DNA of 64,000 bases from JAAZKA01 sp034926225 (lineage in GTDB: Bacteria > Bacillota > Clostridia > Oscillospirales > QAMX01): positions 186,001-250,000 of the forward strand of contig JAYFRF010000005.1 in the NCBI GenBank assembly GCA_034926225.1, read 5' to 3'. Below the pieces are notes generated by a model, which made no database searches, was not told the origin of the DNA, and saw only the letters and a list, made by a program, of their open reading frames with translations. Within the stretch, counting starts at the first letter, position 1, and every line of letters starts with the position of its first letter. Position numbers and translations under genes: made by a program. Positions 58,377 through 64,000 of the stretch are shown here, in pieces.

Positions 58377-59312
58377 CTATTCCACCAGCTTATTGACAAG
58401 TGCCGCCACCGCCGCGAAATCGCCCGGCTTCGGCGCCTTTACATCGTCGAGAATACACCAGGTCTCCACATGATCGACCTTCTTCCCCGGTTCGACCATG
58501 CGCAGCGGGGAAAGAGACTCCATTTCCAGGAAGCTTGCGTTGGTATAGGTTTCAAAATTCATACCGCCGTCGGGGTATACCGCGCCTTCCACGAAGGGCA
58601 GGCGCTTCACGAACAACGCGCCGCGATAGGCATAGGCGGCCCAGCCCCGACGGTTATCGAGACCCAGCTTGAACGCCGTCTGCGCGCGCTTGTCCTGACG
58701 GAGCGTGATGTATTCCTTCCCCCAGGCCACGCGTTTGTCGCTCATATCGCTGTACGGCCAGAGCGCCATCACACGGTTGCCGAGAAGGCCCGTATTATGC
58801 CGGTTCTGCGGGATGATCTCGACGCCGCCGGGGGTCAGCACGGACAGCGCCCACACGGCGAACTCCTGCGGTACCTCCGCGATGTTGGTCACCGAATTGG
58901 TCACGGTCACCTGCGTGCCGTACTCCTCAAGCGCGACGGTCAGTTCCATCGTAATACCGTTTTTACGCTGCGGCGGCGGGGTAAAGGTGACGCCGGTATT
59001 GGAAATGGCATAGCGAACACGGGTATTGTCGGGATAGTAGCAGCGTGGCAGCGATTCCGGGCTAATCCAGATGCGGTGGCCGCCGTAGATATACCAGGCC
59101 GCGCCGCGTCCGTAGTAGTCGGACATCGCCTTCTCGTCATGGACAATGGAACGCGCGCGATCCTCGAAAAAGAAATTCGATCCGCCCCGCAGGGAATAAC
59201 CGATCACGCGCGGACCGATATCGAGGGTCACATAGACCTCCGCGAAAGCGTTTTCAATCTTTAAGCAGCGCCCGAAATTCTTATAGCGAACCTCGCTGTA
59301 GCTGATGGCCAT
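58377..59312 (-). CDS. Galactose-mutarotase-fold protein (aldose epimerase-like, DUF4380-type)
   Basis: 311 residues, beta-rich, cytoplasmic. The order of features fits the galactose mutarotase fold: VYVTLDIGPRVIGYSLRGG, a GGHRIWISPES stretch, TMELTVALEEYGTQVTVTNS, EFAVWALSVLTPGGVEIIPQ and FETYTNASFLEMESLSP. The GGHR segment may include the catalytic His of the family, but the other active-site residues cannot be assigned by eye. It follows a sugar isomerase by 18 bp, and the two probably handle the same sugar. Confidence 0.75.
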   Translation of the reverse strand: MAISYSEVRYKNFGRCLKIENAFAEVYVTLDIGPRVIGYSLRGGSNFFFEDRARSIVHDEKAMSDYYGRGAAWYIYGGHRIWISPESLPRCYYPDNTRVRYAISNTGVTFTPPPQRKNGITMELTVALEEYGTQVTVTNSVTNIAEVPQEFAVWALSVLTPGGVEIIPQNRHNTGLLGNRVMALWPYSDMSDKRVAWGKEYITLRQDKRAQTAFKLGLDNRRGWAAYAYRGALFVKRLPFVEGAVYPDGGMNFETYTNASFLEMESLSPLRMVEPGKKVDHVETWCILDDVKAPKPGDFAAVAALVNKLVE

Positions 59313-59330
59313 GAGAATACCTCCTTTCCA

Positions 59331-60230
59331 TTATAACGCACACATACGGGCAAGTTCCCTTGCGACCTTATAGAGAAGCCTCGTCGAATCCATCAGCAAC
59401 GCCGCGCCGTACATCACCTGTGTCTGATCGGCTTCAAGGGACAGTGTGCCGCCGTAGCCGATTTCCTTCAGTGCGGCGGCGAAATCCGTCCAGCAAACAC
59501 TTGACAGATGCGTCGGGCCGTTGTATCCGAGCATCGGCGCGACATGGCAGTCGTCGATGCCGTCGTTGTCGTGGATGTGCAGCGTACAGAGCCGTTTGCC
59601 GAGCTTTCGCGCCATGTCCGCAGCACCCGAGCCGGAAAGCTGGGCATGTCCGGTGTCGAGGCAGGCGACAAACTGCCCTCCGAGCGCGTCGATATAGTCG
59701 ATCATCTCCTCCGCCGAGGAGCAGACCGTCGGGCAGATACGCTTTTTCTCCGGATCCCAGTTGAACATATTTTCGACGCCGAGCCGGACGCCGCACCGCT
59801 CAAGCATAGGCGTCAGCTCACCGTAAAACTTCATGTTAATCTCACGCGTTTCGGCGCGGAAATGGTCATAGCGATATTCCCGCGGGATGCAGGGATGGAT
59901 GATGATATAGGGAGAGCCGAGACGGTACGCCGCGAGGATCGCTTTCTTCTGGCACTCGAGGATATAGGCGTCCTCGTCGGGATTCGCGGTATACGAGGGC
60001 ATCGGCGAATGCACCTGTCCGATCTCGATCCCGGCGTCGCGCGCCGTCTGTCCGAGGTTTTCAAAATAGCGTTCAAAATCGGCTTCGGGACCGGCAAAAA
60101 GCTCGCCGTGCATGTCGTACTTGAACATGCCGAAGTCCACCGCGTCAAAGCCGATGTCGGCAAGCCTTTTTAAAGCTTCGGCGTCACCGTAGGTACGCGC
60201 CATCATGTCGGTTGTTACGGATACCTTCAT
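59331..60230 (-). CDS. Xylose-isomerase-like TIM-barrel sugar isomerase/epimerase
   Basis: 299 residues, AP endonuclease 2-type barrel. Opening DIGFDAVDFGMFKYDM, a metal Glu in RLGVENMFNWDPE, Asp and His in VACLDTGHAQLSGSG, a His-x-His in LHIHDNDGIDDCHVAPMLG, and the final Glu in GTLSLEADQTQVM. Substrate unknown; likely a ketose or inositol derivative. 18 bp after gpmI, so transcribed with glycolytic genes. Confidence 0.85.
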   Translation of the reverse strand: MKVSVTTDMMARTYGDAEALKRLADIGFDAVDFGMFKYDMHGELFAGPEADFERYFENLGQTARDAGIEIGQVHSPMPSYTANPDEDAYILECQKKAILAAYRLGSPYIIIHPCIPREYRYDHFRAETREINMKFYGELTPMLERCGVRLGVENMFNWDPEKKRICPTVCSSAEEMIDYIDALGGQFVACLDTGHAQLSGSGAADMARKLGKRLCTLHIHDNDGIDDCHVAPMLGYNGPTHLSSVCWTDFAAALKEIGYGGTLSLEADQTQVMYGAALLMDSTRLLYKVARELARMCAL

Positions 60231-60248
60231 ACGTATATCCTCCCGCTC

Positions 60249-61769
60249 TTATTTTTCGATCAGGCTCTCTCCCGTCATCTGGGCGGGCTTTTCGATGCCC
60301 ATCAGGTCGAGCATCGTCGGGGTAATGTCCGCCAAACGACCGCCTTTACGCAGGGTGATCGGATGGCCGGCGCCAACGACGCAGAACGGCACGGGGTTTG
60401 TCGTATGCGCGGTAAACGGCGTCACGCCGTCGTCGTCGAGCAGCTTATCGGCATTGCCGTGGTCGGCGGTGATCAGCGCCATGCCGCCGGCGGCGAGTGT
60501 ATGCTCCACCACGCGTCCGACGCAGGTATCCACGGCCTCGACCGCCTTGACCGCCGCGTCGAAGATGCCGGTGTGACCGACCATATCGCAGTTCGCGAAA
60601 TTTAGGATAATCGCGTCGTAGGTACCGGCGTCGATGCGGGAGCAGACCTCGTCCGTAACCTTATACGCGCTCATCTCCGGCTGGAGATCGTAGGTTGGCA
60701 CGTTCGGGGAATCGATCAGACACCGATCCTCGCCCTCGTAGACGGTTTCGGAGCCGCCGTTGAAGAAGAAGGTGACATGGGCGTACTTGGTATACTCGGC
60801 GATGCGCAGCTGGCGCATATGATGGTTTGCAAGCACCTCGCCAAAGGGCATGGTCAGCTCCTCCGGCGGGAATGCGATCTTCACATTCGGCATCGTCGCG
60901 TCGTACTGCGTCATGCAGACGTAGTAAAGCGGGAAAAAGCCTTTTTTGCGGGGAAAACCGTCGAAATCCGGATCGACAAACGCGCGGGTGATCTCACGGG
61001 CGCGATCTGGACGGAAATTGAAGAAGATCACGGAATCATTCGCGCCGATCACGGTATCGGTGCAGACGATGGGCTTGATGAACTCGTCGGTCACACCCTC
61101 GGCATAGGACTTTTTGATCGCGTCCACGGGGTCGGCGTTCTTCACGCCCTCACCGCATACCATCGCGTTGTACGCAAGCCCGACGCGGTCCCACTTCTTC
61201 TCGCGGTCCATCGCGTAATAGCGGCCCATGACGGTCGCGACCTTGCCTGTGATTTCCTTCGTCTTTTCGACGCACTCGGCGACAAAATCCGCGCCGGATG
61301 CCGGCGGCACGTCGCGGCCGTCCATCAGGCAGTGGATGTACACACGGTCGAGCCCGCGCCGCCGCGCGAGCTCCAAGAGCCCCCAAAGATGGGTGTTGTG
61401 CGAATGGACGCCGCCGTCGGACATCAGGCCGATGAGATGGAGGGCGGAGCCCCGCTCCTTTGCGTTGTCGACCGCGCCGGTGAGCGCGGCATTCTCAAAG
61501 AAATCGCCGTCGCGAATAGACTTCGTGATGCGGGTCAACTCCTGATAGACGACGCGGCCCGCGCCGATGTTGGTGTGTCCGACCTCGGAGTTGCCCATCT
61601 GCCCATCCGGCAGACCGACGTCCATTCCGGACGCGCCGATCTCGGTCATGGGGTTATGTGTAAAAATACGGTCGAGGTTCGGTGTTTTCGCCGATGCGAT
61701 GGCATTGCCGTTACGGTCGGGATTGATGCCGAAACCATCCATAATAATCAGTGTAACGGGTTTCCTCAT
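60249..61769 (-). CDS. gpmI: 2,3-bisphosphoglycerate-independent phosphoglycerate mutase
   Basis: 506 residues, normal for iPGM. Mn2+-dependent, alkaline phosphatase fold plus transferase domain. Motifs: LIIMDGFGINPDRNGNA, catalytic Ser in QMGNSEVGHTNIGAGR, DGRDVPPASG, DSVIFFNFRPDRAREITRA, LNFANCDMVGHTG and LITADHGNADKL. Interconverts 3- and 2-phosphoglycerate in glycolysis. Other glycolytic genes (tpiA, pgk) lie upstream. Confidence 0.97.
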   Translation of the reverse strand: MRKPVTLIIMDGFGINPDRNGNAIASAKTPNLDRIFTHNPMTEIGASGMDVGLPDGQMGNSEVGHTNIGAGRVVYQELTRITKSIRDGDFFENAALTGAVDNAKERGSALHLIGLMSDGGVHSHNTHLWGLLELARRRGLDRVYIHCLMDGRDVPPASGADFVAECVEKTKEITGKVATVMGRYYAMDREKKWDRVGLAYNAMVCGEGVKNADPVDAIKKSYAEGVTDEFIKPIVCTDTVIGANDSVIFFNFRPDRAREITRAFVDPDFDGFPRKKGFFPLYYVCMTQYDATMPNVKIAFPPEELTMPFGEVLANHHMRQLRIAEYTKYAHVTFFFNGGSETVYEGEDRCLIDSPNVPTYDLQPEMSAYKVTDEVCSRIDAGTYDAIILNFANCDMVGHTGIFDAAVKAVEAVDTCVGRVVEHTLAAGGMALITADHGNADKLLDDDGVTPFTAHTTNPVPFCVVGAGHPITLRKGGRLADITPTMLDLMGIEKPAQMTGESLIEK

Positions 61770-61800
61770 ATATAAAAAGTACCTTTCTTCAGATAATAGC

Positions 61801-62799
61801 TTACAGCGGGCAGAACATCAGCAGCTCGCCGTTTGTGGCAGTGCCGTACTGCTCGAAGCCGCAGGTTTTATAGAGCTTCTGCGCCTTATAATTTGTCGAA
61901 TGTGTGATCAGCCGCAGCACATGCTTGCCATGCGTACGCGCGCGCGATTTCAGGAAGGTCAGCATCACGCGACCGATGCCCTCCCCCTGCGCCTCGTCCG
62001 CCACGCCGATGCCGACGGAGGTCACGACCTCGTCCAGCAGCCGTAAAAAGACGTAACCGATGACACGTTCCTCCCCATCGACCGTCCATACGGCAACGAA
62101 GCGGTCGTCCATCGGGTCGTGCTGGGTATCGCGGCACAGCGTGTCGAGCGACGCCCGGTCGAGCCGGTGCGGGGTGAAAAACGCAATGCTCGCGGGGCTC
62201 ATCGAATGGAAGAACGCGTCCAGCTTCGCGCCGTCGTCCTCCCGCAGGGAGCGGAGCATGTAGGGCTTTCCGGAGCGCGCCGTATAGGAGATCGCAACCG
62301 GCTCCCAACACGTAAGGGACTCCGCCGATTGCGGCACGAGATTATACATGAACAGCATATCACCATTCATAGCGTTGCCGACCTGATAAAAGCCGTCATG
62401 CTGCAAGAGCCGGTGTGCACGGACATTGCGCGGCGGCACCGCCGCGCAAGCGAGAACATAGTCCCGCGAGCGCGCCCAGTCCAGCATCGCGTTCAGCAGC
62501 ATTTTCCCGATACCGCATCCAGCATACGCGTCTAAAATACCCAGCGAAAGGATGGGCACGGGGCGATAAAGCTCGTCCAAAATACCGTAGCCGACGATAC
62601 GATCGTCGGACACAGCCGCCAGTCTCGCTGTATGCGTCATATCGACGGTTTCGCGGCAGATCCGTTCCAGCGCTTCGGGAGAGATGCTGTGCGGAGTAAA
62701 TAACGAGAGCGCATCCGGGCTAAGGGCGCGGAAAAAGGCGGACAATCTGGCGGCGTCGTCCCCGTTCAGCGGACGAACGGCAAGCGTCTGCTTCGTCAT
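61801..62799 (-). CDS. Protein with two GNAT acetyltransferase domains
   Basis: 332 residues made of two related N-acetyltransferase domains, about 5-155 and 170-330. Each has the acetyl-CoA loop: PILSLGILDAYAGCGIGKML (first) and TSVGIGVADEAQGEGIGRVM (second), preceded by related segments (LSPDALSLFTPHSISPEALE and MSPASIAFFTPHRLDRASLD) that show internal duplication. Substrate unknown; not an obvious glycolytic enzyme despite its place between tpiA and gpmI. Confidence 0.88.
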   Translation of the reverse strand: MTKQTLAVRPLNGDDAARLSAFFRALSPDALSLFTPHSISPEALERICRETVDMTHTARLAAVSDDRIVGYGILDELYRPVPILSLGILDAYAGCGIGKMLLNAMLDWARSRDYVLACAAVPPRNVRAHRLLQHDGFYQVGNAMNGDMLFMYNLVPQSAESLTCWEPVAISYTARSGKPYMLRSLREDDGAKLDAFFHSMSPASIAFFTPHRLDRASLDTLCRDTQHDPMDDRFVAVWTVDGEERVIGYVFLRLLDEVVTSVGIGVADEAQGEGIGRVMLTFLKSRARTHGKHVLRLITHSTNYKAQKLYKTCGFEQYGTATNGELLMFCPL

Positions 62800-62819
62800 A
62801 AAAAGCCTCCCCTACGAGT

Positions 62820-62863
62820 AGAAAAACAAACGCGGAAAGACGCCTTTGCGCGCCTTTCCGCGT
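62820..62863 (-). terminator. Terminator after tpiA
   Basis: Stem ACGCGGAAAG with CTTTCCGCGT, 14-base loop with further pairing, then TTTGTTTTTC on the minus strand, 35 bp after the tpiA stop. Confidence 0.85.
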
Positions 62864-62897
62864 ATACGCGTCAGGTGAATCGGGGATACTCCGTCTC

Positions 62898-63668
62898 TTA
62901 TTGATTCGCGGCGTTGATGATCGCGGCGAAGTCGGGAGCCTTCAGGGAAGCGCCGCCGATGAGACCGCCGTCGACGTCGAGCTTAGCAAGAAGCTCGGCC
63001 GCATTGCCGGCGTTCATGGAGCCGCCGTACTGGATGGTGACGGCGCGGGCGATGCGGGCGCCGTACAGCTCGCGGATGCAGTCGCGGATCCAGCCGCAGA
63101 CCTCCTCGGCCTGATCGGCAGAGGCGGTTTTGCCGGTACCGATGGCCCAGATGGGCTCATAGGCGAGGATAATGCGCTTGACGGCGCTGGGCTCGACGCC
63201 GCCGAGGGCGATCTTGACCTGCTGGCGGATAAACTCGAGCGTCACACCCTGCTCGCGCTGCTGGAGGGATTCGCCGACGCAGACGATCGGACGAAGGCCG
63301 GCGTCGAGCGCGGCATGGATCTTCTTGTTGACCGTGATATCGGTTTCCGCAAAGTACTGACGGCGCTCGGAGTGTCCGATGACGACGTACTTGACACCGA
63401 GCTCGGCGAGCATCTGAGCGCTGATTTCGCCGGTATACGCGCCGCTCTTCTCATAATGCATATTCTGCGCGCCGATGGAAGCGCGGAAGCCCTTCGTCGC
63501 CTTGAGTGCGGCGGGGATGTCCACGAACGGAACGCAAAGAACGATTTCACACCACTTCACGCGGGAAACGGATGTCTTAAGCTCCTCGATTAAAGCGCGC
63601 GTCTCAGCCGGAGTCTTATTCATTTTCCAGTTGCCGGCGATAACGGTCTTACGGTATCTCTGATTCAT
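62898..63668 (-). CDS. tpiA: Triosephosphate isomerase
   Basis: 256 residues. Interconverts DHAP and glyceraldehyde-3-phosphate. Motifs: VIAGNWKMNKTPAET (catalytic Lys), VVIGHSERRQYFAETD (catalytic His), LAYEPIWAIGTGKTAS (catalytic Glu and the flexible loop), and phosphate-binding YGGSMNAGNA and GLIGGASLKAPDF. Normal length. Follows pgk by 32 bp. Confidence 0.98.
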   Translation of the reverse strand: MNQRYRKTVIAGNWKMNKTPAETRALIEELKTSVSRVKWCEIVLCVPFVDIPAALKATKGFRASIGAQNMHYEKSGAYTGEISAQMLAELGVKYVVIGHSERRQYFAETDITVNKKIHAALDAGLRPIVCVGESLQQREQGVTLEFIRQQVKIALGGVEPSAVKRIILAYEPIWAIGTGKTASADQAEEVCGWIRDCIRELYGARIARAVTIQYGGSMNAGNAAELLAKLDVDGGLIGGASLKAPDFAAIINAANQ

Positions 63669-63700
63669 GGCAGTATATTGCTCCCTTTAAATATATTTAA

Positions 63701-64000
63701 TTATTTATCCTGAAGGCACGCGATGCCGGGAAGCTCGAGGCCTTCAAGGAACTCGAGGGAAGCGCCGCCGCCGGTGGAGATGTGGGTCATCCTGTCGGCA
63801 TAGCCGAGCTGCTCGACCGCAGCCGCGCTGTCGCCGCCGCCGATGATGCTGATCGCCTTGGAGTTCGCGATCGCCGCCGCGACACTGCGGGTACCGTTGG
63901 CGAATGCGTCGAACTCGAACACGCCCATCGGGCCGTTCCAGACGACGGTGCCGGCATCCCGGATCGCCTTGGTGAAAACTTCGATAGACTTCGGGCCGAT
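63701..64000 (-). CDS. pgk: Phosphoglycerate kinase, C-terminal part (runs off window)
   Basis: The last 99 codons of pgk are present; the gene continues beyond the right edge. Visible are the C-domain VWNGPMGVFEFDAFANGT with the ATP-site Glu, the SIIGGGDSAAAVEQLG loop, and the end THISTGGGASLEFLEGLELP. It heads, within view, a pgk-tpiA glycolytic unit. Confidence 0.97.
   Translation of the reverse strand: MGPKSIEVFTKAIRDAGTVVWNGPMGVFEFDAFANGTRSVAAAIANSKAISIIGGGDSAAAVEQLGYADRMTHISTGGGASLEFLEGLELPGIACLQDK

Overview
This 64 kb window (GC-rich, no rRNA or tRNA genes seen) reads as chromosomal core sequence of an anaerobic Clostridia-class Firmicute, perhaps in the Oscillospirales/Christensenellales range. 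The reasons are strong GGAGG ribosome binding sites, SigA-type promoters (TTGACA-17-TATAAT), a SigH-like sigma factor, a Na+-pumping decarboxylase, a DUF4830 protein, an archaeal-type AspRS, and LplB/YtcP and Opp transporters with lipoprotein binding proteins. Genus cannot be named from the sequence alone. Nothing looks like a prophage, insertion sequence, CRISPR array or integrated element.

Layout. 1-4.9 kb (minus): uvrC-rsmD-coaD-coiled-coil protein, then the start of the division cluster (promoter, rsmH, ftsL-like). 5.1-12.6 kb (plus): one long unit of TauE-like permease, TerB-domain protein, BrxD-like ATPase, ruvC, ruvA, an alkaline-phosphatase-fold enzyme, ruvB. 12.7-18.3 kb: SigH-like factor, zinc-ribbon protein, SSB-like protein (minus), and three exported proteins (CAP/SLH, lipoprotein, GH25 lysozyme). 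18.4-21.7 kb (minus): oxaloacetate decarboxylase-type Na+ pump. 21.9-25.0 kb (minus): GlpA-like dehydrogenase, FAD/NAD oxidoreductase, DUF1667 protein. 25.1-32.3 kb (minus): hisA-hisF-hisI-comEA-like-hisE followed by CapA, PfkB kinase, GH36 and an ASRT-family protein. 32.4-40.8 kb (minus): oppA-B-C-D-F plus two small membrane proteins. 41.1-46.8 kb (minus): MsmX/UgpC ATPase, RsuA-type pseudouridine synthase, DUF4830 protein, MntP, acyl-CoA synthetase and its XRE-cupin regulator. 47.0-52.3 kb (plus): rlmB, a P-type-ATPase-like membrane protein, an EF-G paralogue. 52.4-55.9 kb (minus): a CUT1 oligosaccharide importer lacking its own ATPase. 56.2-57.8 kb (plus): a structured leader RNA and archaeal-type aspS. 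57.9-64.0 kb (minus): VOC protein, mutarotase-fold protein, sugar isomerase, gpmI, GNAT, tpiA and the 3' end of pgk.

How the genes fit together. The cell takes up oligosaccharides and peptides, hydrolyses alpha-galactosides, runs glycolysis through pgk/tpi/gpmI, oxidises glycerol-3-phosphate, and couples decarboxylation to a Na+ gradient. The MsmX-type ATPase is a reasonable partner for the ATPase-less sugar importer.

The most unusual items are: (1) a leader of about 300 nt before aspS with a possible pseudoknot and an internal terminator; (2) a strong terminator placed upstream of the stop codon of a small membrane-protein gene; (3) a TerB/BrxD-like pair in the ruv operon, with a phosphatase-fold gene between ruvA and ruvB; (4) an OppC permease with an extra external region of about 270 residues made of four degenerate repeats; (5) a large membrane protein resembling a P-type ATPase without its DKTGT motif.
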